Below, one piece after another: positions 26,106-40,600 of a DNA stretch of 64,000 bases; position 1 is the stretch's first letter, and every line of letters begins with the position of its first letter. The position numbers were made by a program, and so were the translations under genes. The DNA is from Atrichornis clamosus (taxonomy: Eukaryota; Chordata; Aves; Passeriformes; Menuridae). Location of the stretch: NCBI GenBank assembly GCA_013400975.1, contig WBMZ01014045.1:1-64000 (forward strand), given 5' to 3'. Under the pieces are notes generated by a model. That model saw only the letters and a program-made list of their open reading frames with translations. It made no database searches and was not told where the DNA came from.

Positions 26106-28387
26106 CCTGGCTCTGCAATCTGTGTCATTAGGCTGTAGAGTTAACACCTGAAAAAATGAACTGGGTGGGTTGTATTTCTCTTACTTATTTTAATCAAGAG
26201 ATTGGGAATTTCAGCCTTTGTTCAATGGCTCTTTGCAGTTCCATCTCCTCCCAGGCCTGCTCCTGAGACTTGCTGTAATAAACCCTAAAACAGGCAGATA
26301 AAAGGTGTGAGTGACTCCTGCCGAAAATATTTGTAATGTAAATACATCAAGAATATGGTGCTGAGGGAGAGGGGCATAAAATGTTGTGATTATTTGAAGA
26401 GTAAGACCCCAGGTGGTTACTGGGTTAGAATTCTCAGCTGAATTCAGCCCAGGTTGACTCATCTGCCTAAAGTTGTCTTCTCCATTGGCTTGAGGAAGGC
26501 TATTTCACTTCCTTGCTGCTAGCTAGCCCATAGGGCCACAAGCCATGAGCCCAATTCTTGCAGAAAGGCTGAACTTCAATTCCACTCCTCCTGGGGCCTC
26601 TTCTTGAGTCCCAACTAGAAAATGTTGCGTCTTCTCAAAAAGAGTTAATACAGCTTTTTCTTGTAGCTGATTAAAATAATTCAGTATCCTCAATATCACC
26701 TGGCTTGGCAATAAACACTGAAATCTGAGTGAAAAGCCAACTTTTATTGAAGTTCTCCCTGTCCCAGATGTGAAGGCTCCAGCTGTGTCAGCAACAGCAC
26801 TGAGCTGCCGCTCCCTGTCTGTGCAGCTCCTGGCTCTGCATGTCAGTGTGGTAAAAATAACCGTATTTGAAATCTAGTGGAAATATTAAGGGCTTAATTA
26901 TCATCTGCTTTGGAGCTTTTTTTTCAGCAGAGACTGAGGAGATAGGAAGAATTTGGCTGGTGTTCTCTGCTCCTGCACCACCCAGCCATACTGAGAGCTA
27001 AAGCAGCTCGGTGGCTACTGTATTTTTAGTGGCCCCTCTGGCAGGAAGGGATTAGAGGGAATTACAGCTACTTCAATACCCCCTTGTTCCAGGCGTGTCT
27101 GTGTCTGTCCCCAGCAGACCCACTGGCTGTGTGTAGCTTTATGTGAAAGAGGGAAAGTAAAATCTATTTTTAGGCAGTCTGAGTGGCCTGTTATTCGAGG
27201 CAAGGTTGTTGACTCATGCCCATCTGATATCATTTAAAGGGTTAGATATTGCCAGCTAACAAAAATAAGTGCTCCCTTCTAGTCAATAGAATTAACTGTT
27301 CTTCAGCTGACATTTGCTTTTATGGCAGAAGCAGTTCTTCCCAAGGGTCCTGTTAATAATGTACACATGGCTGAAAAGGTGCAAATCTGGATTTTCTTCG
27401 TATTGTGGTGATGGAAACACAAATATGAAGGCAGCAGAGTTGCCAGAGAGTCTTCAGCTCTATGTCTGTCACTTATGTTTATCTCTATTCAAAGAAGCTG
27501 CAGAAATTACAAGGGAAAGAGAAAAAAGGCTGCTCTGTTAACTCCAAGGGTTCTTCCTTTTCCAAGCAGAGTCTTGGAAAGGCCCTTCCCTCCTCCTACT
27601 CCTCCTCCTCACCCCAGCCTGTCTCAGGAGCATTCCCTTTGTTAAACAGAAACTCTTCTGTTTCCTGTCTGTTGGGTTTTGGCATCAGTTTTGAAGCCCG
27701 GAATTGCTCTCTGGGGATGTGCGCTGGAAAACTGATGGGAACTGGTTTCCTATCAGCAGCTGAGATGCAATTCTTGGCTCCACTCTTCTAGGGAATCACA
27801 GTGTGCAGACCTGGACAGCATCATGTGCACAGTGCAAGAGACCAAGCACCTCTCGTGGGCTGAGTGTGTGAAATCCTGAGGCAAATACTCCTTGCAAACT
27901 CAGGGCACGAGGGAGGTGGGAGGGAAAAATATCAGCTCATAAAGCTTTGCCTGCTGGCTCAGGAGCAGGAAGAGAAATACATAAAAAGTGAATATAGTTC
28001 TGTTTCTTTCTTAGGTCACAGCTGGAATTAACTATCAGGTATTTAACACTGAAGTGGAGAGGAAAGATGAAAAATTAGGGAGAGAAACTGCTTGAAAACT
28101 GGTGAGTCCAATGTCTCTTTCAAATAAAAAAGATGAAGGATTTGCTTGGTGTAAGGTCACACTCAGTACAACATCCTTATTTTTCCTTCCCTCAGCTGGG
28201 ATAAGAAATGCCAAGGCTCCAGATACTTGAAATGGAACATAAAGAGGAGATGCAACAGGCAAATGGGGAAAACTGGCTGTGAGTGAAACAGGCCTCCCAA
28301 ATACACCTTCCACTTCTTCCACTGTGGCTGCTCTGGGCCAGGCTGGCTCAGTGAAACCAGAGCAGCAGCCAGAGTATCCCAGAAAGA
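26106..28387. other. Intergenic, no gene recognised
   Basis: No repeat family or coding frame is supported. The part near 26,860-26,910 is AT-rich and non-repetitive. Confidence 0.5.
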
Positions 28388-28618
28388 ATCCCAGAATGGT
28401 TTGGAAGGAACCTTACAGCTCATCCCATTCCACCCCCTGCCATGGGCAGGGACACCTCCCACTACGCCAGGTTGCTCCAAGCCCCGTCCAACCTGGCCTT
28501 GGACACTTCCATGGATGGGGCAGCCACAGCTTCTCTGGGCAACCTGTGCCAGGGCCTCCCCACCCTCATAGGGAAGAATTCTTTCCTAATACATAACCTT
28601 AACCTGCCCTCTGTCAGT
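28388..28618 (-). mobile_element. CR1 LINE 3' end
   Basis: The antisense copy runs from AATCCCAGAATGGTTTGGAA (part of the usual GGTTTGGGTTGG is deleted) through CACCCCCTGCCATGGGCAGG to CTGCCCTCTGTCAG. Confidence 0.92.
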
Positions 28619-28619
28619 T

Positions 28620-29040
28620 CACAGAATCCCAGAATCATTAAGCTTGGAAAAGCCCTCCAAGGCCATCAAGTCCAACGTGTGACCTATCCGCACCTTGTCA
28701 CCCAGACCAGAGCACTGAGTGTGACATCCAGGCATTCCTTGGACACATCCAGGGACGGGGGCTCCACCACTAGCCTGGGCAGCCCCTTCCAGTGCCTGAC
28801 AACCCTTTCCATGAAGAAATTCTCCCTGAACCTCCCTTGGCACAACTTGAAGCTGTTTCCTCTCATCCTGTCACTTGTTCCCTGGGAGAAGTTGCTGATT
28901 CCTACCTGGCTTCTGTCAGTTTTAGAGTGAGGAGGTTTCCCTGAGCCTCCTTTTCTCAGGAGATGGAGCTGTACTCCTCCCCACAGCTGCTCTAACTCCT
29001 TCAGCTGCCCAGTTCCCAGCAGGATTGCCATTTCTCCCAT
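28620..29040 (-). mobile_element. CR1 LINE 3' end, third subfamily, abutting another CR1
   Basis: The antisense copy starts with CAGAATCCCAGAATCATTAA and carries GCCATCAAGTCCAACGTGTG, CAGCCCCTTCCAGTGCCTGA and AAGAAATTCTCCCTGAACCT. The 3' end lies directly against the truncated 5' end of the copy at 28,388-28,618. The far boundary is approximate. Confidence 0.88.
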
Positions 29041-32000
29041 TGAAGGAATGCTGATAGCTGCTCTCTGGGTGCACCCTTTGGCTCACCACAGCGGCCATGG
29101 TGCCTTGACGGCACTGTGAGAATTGAGGTTAATCAACACCAAATGGGGTCTTGCTTTTAGAACAGATTTTTCTGTACTGTGACCATTGGAGTCATCTCAG
29201 AAATATTCCTGGAAAGGGCTTGTTTTACTCCCAAATGAAAATGGGGGCAGAGAATGGCACTCTAGAGCCAATATCTGAGTCAATCCCAATGCTTTGTGGG
29301 GTTTGGAATGACTTCTTTAAAGTGCTGCTCAGTGTCACTGGATGCATAAAGCAAAATTTATGCTGCTCCTCAGGTTAGCACTGCACGTGCTGGGCTGTGC
29401 TCCCTTTCCCTAACTAGAAAATTTATTGCAGACCTGAAAAAAAACCTTCCCCAATGTAGATAAATTCCCTTCTAATAAAAACACATTTTATTTTTCTGAC
29501 AAAACAAGATTTTTCATTAGGTGAGTGGGGGAAAGCTGCATTCAAAAACACACAGCAAGACGGCACATCACAAGAATATAGGCAAAGCAGTCCTCAACAA
29601 TTAGAACAGTTTCTTGGAGAGGGCCCTAAAATAGTAAAAAAGCTTCTTGATTTGTGATATGACAATTACTGTTGCACTAATAGCTGAGGCATGTCTGTAA
29701 TGATTATTATTAAAAAACCTAAGCAGAGCCAGGATCCACTTCGGGGTGAAGGGGCATTTACAGTTTCCCAGCAAGGCAGACATTGGGACTGTATCCAGCA
29801 GATGTTGGGAATCACAGCCATGGTTCAACAACACCCAGAAAGCACATGCCTAACTTTACCCTTCCTCCATAAAACTTGTATATATTGACAAGGCAGAGCA
29901 AAAGAAATGCTGGAAAAAGGGGGAAAGGATGGAGTTGGCCAAGTCAGGCAGGAGGCTCCGTGTCGGAGCCAGGAGCTGAAATCACCTCTCCTGAGGATGC
30001 TCTTTCCCATCACTGCCAAAGGCAGAGCTGACCTTCCCGGGCTCCCTGTGCGAGATCCCAGGCTCCACAGGACCTGCCACTTGGATCCAGATTCTTGCTT
30101 TTATCTTTTTTGCTCCTTAGCCCTCGGGCTGCTTTCCAAGTGGGCCATAGGCATCCCGGTGAACTGCTGTCAGAGGGCTTTTCCTGTTGGAAAAAACAAA
30201 CAAAACCCAAAACAAAACCAAACAAAAGCTCCAACCTACTACCAAAAACCTTCCCTGAGGTGTTTTTAACCCAAGCTCCCAAAGAAGTTTAATGTTATGC
30301 TGGAGGATGTGTTGTGCAGTGTGGTCTGGAAGGTGGGGAGGAGAAGGGAGAGCAGGAACTAATCCTGTGGCATGTGGTGAGCAAGATGTTCACCTTGCAG
30401 ACAGATGCTTTCCAGCAGTTAGTGGGGATGCAGTCCCTGCCTAATTGCATTTAGCCAATCCCTGACCTTTTAGATCAGCAGGAAGAATCCCAGGCAGTCA
30501 GCAGACTTGGGAAAAAGCCCCAAAGGACAGGAAAAATTAGACTTTGGGAGTTTTGAACTGTTCTTGTTTGACTCATGGCTGTGGACATTTTCCTCTCAGT
30601 GCAGCTGTTGGGAGAACTGGGGGTGGCTACTGGGAGATAATTGAATCCGTGTGACTTCCCTGAGGTAAAAGAGCTCTGTGGTGAGGCCTTAAAATGTTGC
30701 AGCAATCCTAACCGCCAGCAATTCCTACAGGCAGGACTGAGACTGGGAGAGCTCTGCTGTGAAATTCCTGGAGTTATTTGGGTGGTGATAGCACCCACTG
30801 CCCCCAGGGTTATGTGGGAGAGGTCAAAGGGATGGGTTGTTGCCCCCAAGAAACTGCATACAAAATAAATGAGAAACAGAATCTATCAAGGGGCTGTTGC
30901 AAATTTGCAACAAGAAGCAGGAGGATTGGTCAAACGTGGGGGCTGAAGGCTCCTCCAGTTGCTTTTAGGTGCCTTCTCAGATGAGCTGGCCGTCTAAGAA
31001 GGGTTTTAATGAGGTGAAAAGGAGCTCAGCTGCTCCAGAAGTTAGGACCAAGGATGGCTGGATCCTTATAAGTCCTGTATCAGTTGTAGGGAGGAAGAGA
31101 GGCTAAGGAAACTGCTCACAGCTAAACTGTGCTGCTCACAGCTGCTGACTTCTCTCTCTTCCCAACTCTGCTTCCAAGAGGGGTCAGAGCCAGGGCAACA
31201 GTCAAAGTGCCAGGGAGAAGTTTCAGTGTTCATAGCCACAGCTTCGCCTCCATGTGCAAAGCTGAAAATGGAGAGAGACCAAAAAAAAGTCTGAAGCACC
31301 ACAATGATAATAATAATCCCCAATTCCCTTGTAGTCAGTCTCATCTCACCCCACCCTTTATTTCTACTCCAGAATTCCTGTTTCCCCAGAACTGCTGGCA
31401 CCCTGAGGAGGACAGATCCAGTGCAGGAGTTGTGCTGGGGGTCAGAGAGATAGCATGGGATGGGATGGGATGGGATGTGGGTTTCTTTCAGGACAGCAAG
31501 TTCAGATTGTGGTCTGCCAGAGGTTTTTCCATGCAACCTTAAACCTACCTTTTAAACTCCTCTCTGCCTCAATTTTCCAGCAATTAAATGGGGCTGTACT
31601 TTTCTCTTTAGCTGTTTGGATTGTCAGCTCTCTAAAACAGAGGCAGTTCCATCTCCTACCGTATCTGCTCCTGGCTGTAGCTGCTCCCACGATACCCCTT
31701 CAAGGAGGCAGGAATTGACAGACTTGATCTGAATTGCCAGAGCCCAGCACGGATTAGCCAGGCACATTTACAGGAAGCCACAGGACAGTGTCTGCTCAGA
31801 GAGGGAGCTCCCTGAAGGCTGCGTCCCAGCCCACACTGTCCCCAGAGCAGCTGGGTCCCTCTGGACTGCTGGGCTCTCACGAGCAGGGCTGGCCCGAGGA
31901 CTCTGGACAGGTGTTGCAAATTTTCCTCCTTTTGTGTTTTTTTTTCTCAAGCAGGGCAAGACCATCTGTGACGCTCTGAGGTCATTAATGGTTTCCAGGA

Positions 32001-35000
32001 TTGCCAGGAAATAGAAAATACTTCTGCAGCCTACGACGTGTAGGGCAAAAAAATATTATTCACACATATGCAGGAACACAGAGCAGGGTGTAGGGTTTTA
32101 TGAAATATTCCAGTGGAGTGGCTGCCAGCGGTTTTGCCTTTAGGAAGCTGCACAGCTGTTCCAAGCTGTTGAGCACTCGGGGAGATGAGCTCTATTTGCA
32201 TGACAAAGGCAAAAACAATGTAGTTGTCTGAGTTACCTTCTCCTTGGTGTGCCAAGCAGGGGTCCCCTCGAGCCCCTTGCTGGGTTTGCTTCCACCTGCA
32301 GCCAAGGATCTCCGAGGTGTTGCCTTATCACTCAAACCCACCTCTGTCACCTGGAGCACTTGGTGTTTTGGGCTGTAGCCCAAAAATCCAAATGAAAGCC
32401 TGCTGGAGCCAGTGGGAATCTTTCCATGAAGCGCTCAAGGCTTTGCTTTGGATTTCGTTTGCTTTCTGCAAAGCTGACCCGAGGCCAGTGGAATGACTCT
32501 GCTTTGGGATACTCACGCTATCCCTTGGAGGGGTGTTTCAGAGGTTAGGAAGAGCCCGTCTCCAGGCAGGAAGCAAATCCTACCAGGAGCACCAGGATCC
32601 CGTGGATCTCATTACCCCTTAATGAAGCTCTTTCATGGGGCAAGGCCACTTGGTGCTGCTGTCAGACCCTGGTGCACAAATCCGTGGTGGCCTCCAAGGA
32701 GCTGTGTGTGCTCCTAGGAGAGCTGGAATATGCTCGTGGGGTTTTGCAACATCTGCCTCAAGGAAGCTGTTGGCTTCTCTGGGACAGGCAGGATCAGTCT
32801 GTATTCATGGATCAGTTATCAGGAATCTGGCTCAAATGGCAGATAAAAATGTCTGGATATTTCATTTGCATCCAGGAAAGGGAGCTGAGTTTTCCTGGGC
32901 TGGTGTGGGTCTCCTAGGCTTTGACAGAACAGTTTTTGTTTTGACACTGTCAAAACATTTCTTTTACTTTTTTTAGAATCTGACTTCAGTATGCTATAGA
33001 CTGTGTTATTTTTATAGTATATTAATAGTCTGCTCTATTGTTTTGCTGTTATTGCACCAAACTATTTCTGCATCATTGACAATAAGGTTTTATTCTATCA
33101 GGAAGAAAAATCAACATTACTAAAGCAAACTATACTGATCTTTCTGGGTGACTCTTTAAGGAATTCACTGATTCATTTCCACAGTGCTATTTTGCCTTTC
33201 TAGGAGCTTACAGAAAAATACTGGGGCTTCCCAGAGAACCAAAATTACACTTTCCAGCCCACCTAAGTGTGGTTCTTTTTGCAGAGATAAGGACGCATTC
33301 ATTTCACTGGTGTGAAATGAATAAATCTATTTCATGATCCAAGTGGTCTGGCAACAAGAACCTGCAGTAATTTAATGTTACTGATTTTATATGTGTTATT
33401 ACTTGTACCTGATTTACAACAGCACCCACGGGGGTTTCACTGACTCGGAGGCTGGATGCCATACAAAGTCAGAGAGATATTGTTAATCCTCTTATTAGAA
33501 CCTGGGGAATTTGGGAATGGAGACAGCAGTTATTTTCCAGAGGTGATGGAGGGAATCAAAGGGAGATGAAGCCATGAACATTGGCCCCAGAACTCCCACA
33601 CAGCATCAGGATCCCCAGCAGGTCCAGCAGGTGCTACCTGTGTTTTCCATTTTGTCTTGCCAATGTTTTTTCCAGACCTCAGCCTTCTGTAGTGAGAGGC
33701 CTTGTAAAGCTCTTTCAGGAGCATCCACTCTGTCCCGTTTAAAACTTTGCTCTGTTCTTTAGGAAACAGAATTTTTCCTCCCTCTCTCGAAACTTGAGGT
33801 ATCTTTGGGTGTAGCATCACAGGAAATTAACTTATATGATCTTGCATAAAACTGTTTTCTCAACAGCTTCACCCCATCCAAAATTACTACTTTCTGAGGA
33901 TTTTCTTGAGAGTGATGGTTAGTACATGCATATTTTTGAATTTGCTCACAGCTTACCAGGATTGTTCCAAACTTAAGAGGCCAGCTTGGGAGTAATAAAG
34001 GGCTTAAAACAGCTTTTTGGAGTTTGATGATCCTACTCAGGTAAATAAGTGCATCTTTGCACCACATGCAAGGCCTCTGCCCCAGTTCATCCAGAGGAAA
34101 GTCTGATTTCACTGCCAGCAGACTTTTTGACTCCATCTGGGTGAAACTGGGCAGAATGGCAAGAACTGGTCAGTCAGATTGCAACAGGAGGGTAGGGGCT
34201 AGAATATCTGTGGAATGCCCACGTAGGAATCTGGTGCAGTGGAGTCTGGCTTGAAGTGGAGACTGCAACCCCTGTCTGCCCTGGAGAAGCCCTGCAGTCC
34301 CCTGTAAGGAATTAGGGGGAGTTACTGAGTGGATGATAATACTCAGTTTGCCAGGGGCTGCTTCCTTCAATTCTCACCTACCAAATGTTTGGGCCAGGCC
34401 AGTTCCATTCTTTCTGTTGGATTTCTTTTTTTTCCACCATTCCCTGAGCTTTTTAGGAAAAAAAGCTTCCTCTGCAACCAAATATAGTTCTAACTCCTAC
34501 ACTAAGAGCACTTTTGATGTGCTGTTCAAAGCAAATCCATCGGAGCAGGGTTCTGTTAATAAAACTCGGGAGAAACAAGAGGTCAAGTGACGCCAGTAAA
34601 GAGACCTTTCTGTCTCTTCGGAGCTCCTACTCAAAGCCAAGAGGAATTTATCCTGACAAAAAAACCAGTTTTAGCTTTGGAGATTGCTCTTTGAGCCACA
34701 AAGAACGACTTCATGCTAGTCGATTGCATAGAGACACTTATCCACATCTTTCCAGTGCTCTCTGATGTATCCAGGGACAACTGATTATTTTTTTAAATAT
34801 ACTTTTCCACCAAAAGAATTAAACGCCAAACCCTAAACGTAAGTCCTAGACTTTTCTGGTGTTTCTTAGAGCCAAACATAATTTTTGAACGGAGCCAAAG
34901 GTATTTAACCTGAGAAAGAGGTGAGGGTTTGCACAGGATATCAGCTGGCCAGGGCTATCTTTACCCAGGGAACCTCTGTTTCTGCAATCTGCAGGGGTTT

Positions 35001-37589
35001 TTTTGGGGTTTGCTTTCTCCCCAGAGAGAAATCTCTGCTACCACTTTGTTTTGCACATGGCCCAATGCTTTTAGCTGGCTTTCCACCCTCCTCCTCACAC
35101 AACTGAGAGGATGCCAGCATGCAAAATACCACATTTTGCAGCAAACTTATTCCCCAGACACTTTATATGGGAGTCACACACAGGCCCCTTGGCATGGGAA
35201 GCCTTTCCTGGTGCTGTCACACCCTTGTTCTCACCAGGATGGGGAACCAGAGGTAAGGAAGACAACTATGGCTGAAAATCTCATTTCAGATGGCCCACCC
35301 AGCGCTGTGGTTTGTCTCTCCACCCCTTGTCATTCAACAGCCTTGAGCTGCTGGTCGGTGTGGGGACCACCAGCAGTGATGGAGAGATGTGCTCACCTCT
35401 TGGAAAAGATCGTTTTCATGTTTTTCACATCATTTTCATCATTTTCACAAACCCAGAGCAGTCACTGCTCCCTGCTACTTCCTTCTCCCAGTGTCCAGAA
35501 GTGACCTTGCAGAGGCCACTTGCAGGTTTTTCAGGCCTCCAGAAGGGTTATCCAGAAATGCCAGAACTTTGGCCAAAAAATTTGGCTTTCTCTCCAAATC
35601 TTGAATGGAACTGAAATACCTTGGCACAGGCACTGTGGGTCCTCAGCCTGGCAAAATATGTGTTGTGTGCAAGATGCTGGGTGCCCTGAAACCTCAGTCC
35701 CACTGTTCCCATGTAACCCGAACTTATGATTTCTGTCAAGGACATTTGAGTTAAGAGAAGCCTGTGGTATTCTTTAGGGAAAAAGGAGTAGGTTGGAAAA
35801 CTGAGCTGGCCACAGCCTATTGAATATCCACTTGCTGATGGGAAGAGAGTACGTGGGATAGATTCTGTGGGGACTTTCTCCCTTCTCTCCACTCCTTTGG
35901 CTCTGTGCCTTTTGCCAGCAATTTCCACGGCTGTCACTCTGGTGACATTCTTGTCAAACTCCCCCCTTGGCTAACAGACATGGTCTGGCAAAAATCTTGC
36001 CCTGGTTTGGCTCAGGACTTAGCTGGTCACTGTTCCTAGCCCTCCCCCATGGATTTCCATGCCCACAGACACCTATGGCTTTTCCAGACTCCCAAGCAGC
36101 CCTGTGAACCGTCTACATCCCTATGTCCAAGGGGCTTCCCTTTCCTCCAAATGACTCATGGCCTATGTGGATAAGAGGCCCTTTCTTCCAAAAGGCTCCC
36201 AAAGGCGTTGCAGATGTTGCAAAAAAGGGCAAAAGGCTTCTGGAAATTGCTGCATTGTTGGGATAAAACATAAAATATTGCAGAGTGGGATTTGCCTTCC
36301 CAAGGGAATTGCAGGCTGGCTCATTCCTCCCACCTATCTTGGACAGATTGACTCACCCTGTGGGGCTGCTTCTATCCCTTTCCATCAGCTACGGAGTCCT
36401 GCATGTGTAGCTTAGACGTGCATTTAACTCCTAGGGTCTTTGAAGGACTCTGTATTATCTTAACTTCTCTTTTCAGAGAGCACTCTGTAGCACTCTGGTG
36501 CACTCTGTAAGTCACATAGTGTGTCAAATGAGTGCTGAGAAATACTGAACCACAGCCTCAGCTCAGTCGGGCACAAGTAAAGAGCATTAGGAGCTTGCCC
36601 AGGCTCTTTTTAGGCTCCTCACCTCAGTGTGTGGAGATGGAAAGAAAACAGCCACGGCGGGGGCGGGGGGATGCATGGAAAATGAGCATCCAGGGACACT
36701 AGTCCCACTCTGTGAGGGAAACACAGCTTGGATTTAAAGATCAGTTCTTGGTGCTGAGTGAGAGGAGGCTGGTTTTATTAAAGATACTTTTTGCATAGTG
36801 TTTCATATTTCTGTGGCTGCACACCGCTATTGACTTAAAGAGCAGCCCTCACCACAAGCTATTACATCATGATCTTGATATCTCTCCCTGGGAAAAGAAA
36901 CACTTTTCAGGAAAAAAAGAAAATGGAGGCGGAGGGAAGGAAAGAAGGAAGTGTTCAGAGGAGTTCAGAAAGCCTGAGATTCCTCCAGGGTCCCCAGCTG
37001 TGCTGTATGTTGTCCCAGCTGACCACCAGATATTTCCGCTCTGCACATGAATGCATTCACAGAGAGATCAAAGTGCCTGCCCTGGGCGTGCTCTGGGCCA
37101 AGCATGGATGTCCTACCTCCACACAGCCTGATCTCTGAGCCTCCAGCCCTTTATTCCTCCCGATACGCCTGAGGCTGAGCACGGGCTCTCTGGAGCTCAT
37201 TGTGGCAGTGTGTTAAGTGATGGACAAATCTTCTGAAGCCTGGAAGCCACATCCGCTGCCGGAATATTTCGGGTGATTGAAGCAATTTTCCTTCCATGTC
37301 GAGAGGAAGAAGAGCAGCACTTTGATGGCCCCATCACACCACATGTCCTGGCTGCCACTCTTCAGAGGTGCCCCCTTTGGAGGCAAGTGCTGGTGGGTGG
37401 CCTTGGGACAGCCCAACTGATCCACTGTTAGGAAGCTGGAGGAGTCCCGTTAGGAAGGGCCTGCCAGCTCTGTTGCCCCATGCTGTTGGTTTGTGATGCA
37501 GCTCAGATCAAAGCCACGTCCTTTACCAGCCAGTAAATGTTTCAAAGCAGTATTTTACACGGGTTTTTTCGGAAGGTGGTTCTGAAATT
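29041..37589. other. Intergenic, no gene recognised (8.5 kb without CR1)
   Basis: This is the longest stretch without a recognisable CR1 copy. It contains a (GGGAT)n-type microsatellite near 31,454-31,476 and a CA/AAC-rich run near 30,190-30,230. No coding gene, tRNA or known repeat is recognised. Confidence 0.5.
31454..31476. repeat. (TGGGA)n microsatellite
   Basis: There are four consecutive copies of the pentamer TGGGA, flanked by near copies. Confidence 0.85.
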
Positions 37590-37680
37590 ATAGAATCACA
37601 GAATGGTTTGGGTTGGAAGGGACCTTAAAGATCACCTTGTTCCAAGCCCTCTGGACAGGGACACCTTCCACTAGAAGCAG
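37590..37680 (-). mobile_element. CR1 LINE tail fragment
   Basis: The antisense tail ATAGAATCACAGAATGGTTT is followed by the segment to CAGGGACACCTTCCACTAG, where recognisable CR1 ends after about 90 bases. Confidence 0.88.
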
Positions 37681-40600
37681 TCCTTGCATCTCTCCTTTCT
37701 GTTTTTAAGTGCTCTAAGCAACCATCACTGAATGCAAAGGGATAGGGAGATCTGCTGAAAATTGAAAGTGGAGTGTGTTGTGCAAGGGCTCTGTCCCTCA
37801 TCAGTGTCAAACTGCATAAATCAGTGTTGGCCAGAAGCAGTGAAATAACAGTTCACTTCCAAAAATGGGAATATCCCCATAATGTTGTTCCTGGCTGAGG
37901 ACTGGGGGCAGGAGCAGCAAGGGCATGGTAGTGACTGCGGTGTCCATCACCCCCACAGTGCCCAAGGGAAGGAGAATAGCACTGTTTGCCATAGATCTGA
38001 CAAGTACTGGGGCACTTTTCACCCTATAAAATCCCCATAATGTAACTTTAAACCCAAATAGTGTGTCTTCCCTGTTCTCTGGGATCCAACCTCTGCTGGT
38101 TAGTCTGTTCCTGTTTACGTTGCTCCCAGATTCCCTGGGGCTTAAATGTTTCAGGCAAGTTGCTAGCACAACAAATTAAAATGGGAACTTGGAAAATCCT
38201 ATATTTGGGGTTTATTTGCACAGTTAAGCAGCAAAAGACTGTTCTTTGAAAGGGGAGAGCAGTCAAGGTCCATCCATGCAGTGTAGGGAAAATGACTGGT
38301 CATGATCCATCATTCCATCCAGAGGAGCATGCAGCCTTCTCCCTCTGCTTGGGATTCTAAGATTGCAGGTTTATCTTGATTTTAGTCTTAACTACCCTCA
38401 CCATTTAGCCCTGCCTCAAGGCTTTGGGCAGCATGACCTTCCTGAGATCGAAGGTGCTGGTTTGTTGGGGTTCTTTTTCCCCCCTAAAATGGCCACAGCA
38501 GGATTGTATCCTGAAGGCATTTCCAGAGAAGTTATTTACCCAGATGGCACATTTGTTTAGCAGTAGCTCTGGACACCAGTTCCTTCCAGATGTGCCTGAA
38601 GCCAGCAGAGTGTCTTGCCCACAGCTCATCAATCATGTGGTTTCTGCCTTGCCAGAGCTTGTGGACAGCATCTGTCCTGATGTTGCCTCCAATGTATCTG
38701 AGCATTTTTATCCATTTAAGGGCTAGGGACTTGGATTGCTTCTCCTTCCATGTGAGCTTCCCCATAATTTTGACCCATACGAGCTCTTATTTTGCAGTGA
38801 ACTTCTCTCCACATTCATTTATTCTCTCCCATCATGACTTGCCCAGCCCCTTACCACTCCAGAATTTTCTCTCCCACTTTCTTCCCAAAAGATCCTTGAT
38901 GGTATCTGTGAACCTCTTGGCTTGGCTTGTTGGAGCAAAACTCCTCTCTTTGGTGATGCATCATGTGGAGTTTCACTGCTTGTCCCTCCAGTCTAGCTCA
39001 GCTTGGAATTTCATCCATGTTCTTCCCTCCAGCTCTCACCCACCTCTTACATCCCCTGGAGTCTGACCCTCCATGTGGCGCAGTGGAGATTTTCAAGACC
39101 TACAAAGGTACTCAAAAAAGCAGAGTTTTTTTACAGAACTGATGAAAATTGCATCCAGTCCTCAGCTGTCCATGCAGTGGACATCTGCAGCTGTGTCTTC
39201 TAGCATAATAACCTGAGCATGAAGCTGGAGGGTGGAGAAGGTGTTGGGAAACCTGAATTTTGGCTGCCCTTACTCCATGGCAAGACTTCATTTCAGCCAC
39301 CCCTTCAGCAGAGACTGGTTCAGGTGTGTCCACAGGCAAACTAGGAATTCCTGCTTCAAAAACAAAGGAAGCATTTAGTGGGTTTTTCTTTTGCTCTGTT
39401 TTTTCTTTCAGAAATAAGAAAAATGAGAGCGAAAGCCACAGTGGTCACTGGGATTGTGGAGCTGCTCACTTTTCATACACAGCTCTGGGATCTGCCCTGA
39501 AATCCCAGCTTGTGGGGAGTTTCCAGTCCTCCTGGGGAAGGATTCACAGGTAGGCTTCAGTATGAAACCCCTAACACCCACGGGAATAAGTGGAACAAAG
39601 ATTACATCAATTTTTCTTTAAAACCCTGCATTTAAGGTAATATCAGGGTTTTCCTGAGGTTTGACTCCTTTTATTTTGTAAGAGCTGAGGCAGAGCTTCC
39701 TAAGGGGTAAGGCTGGAGCAGGAGACCAGAGGGAGATGAGGTCTCCAGCATCAGCTGCTGTGGTGAGGGAGGATCACTGCCATTTCCTTGAGGTAGAGCT
39801 CAAAAAAACCCAGGAAAACTGTGAAATACTCAGTAACACAAACTTCTTTTCAAAGTCCTCAACTTGTGGGATTTTCCTATGTGATCATTGGCCTAAAACT
39901 TCAGGTTTTGGGAACTGAAGTTTCCTTTTATTTAACTGAGAGCGTGGATGTGTGGCAAATGGGATTTCTGGGGTAAATGTGTCCCTAGCTCATTAGTCCT
40001 GGACTGGGATTCACTCCATCAACTGGCTTTGAATGGGGTTGTTTTCATTTCTGTCCTCCTTGGCACAGGATGGACACAAGCCATGACTAAACTTTTCTGG
40101 CTTCTGTGCCAGTGCAATCATGTGAGAGGTTCCGGGGCTGAAGAAAATGCTGAGGCCTCACATGTGAAATAGGAGGAGTTTTGCACATCAGATGAAAACG
40201 AGCAACCTCAGGCAAAATTCAGGGGACAAAAACCACCCAGCACTTCCCAGTATTGGCCAGAAGTACCAGCGAGAGCAAAGGGAAAAAAACTGGATCCAAT
40301 GGAAACTGCTGATCCAGGATCTCCCAGCTGGGTGTCTGGCACAGTGCAGGCTTGGGAGACTTCAGCAGCAACCTGAAAATTAAGAAAAGACTGATGTTGA
40401 TAGTGACATCATGGACATGAGGTAGATACCTCACTTCTGCATTGCTTTGTGCCAAGTGTCACCTCCTCTTAGTTTAGTAGTCTGGTCCCAAATAGGGACC
40501 CAGGAAACCCATGTCACCCCACTCCCTGGACAGCTTTCTGCCTGCTACCAATCCCTCAGACGAGGAGGCTGAACTGGGGGAAGGTTTCTTGCCATGCTTA

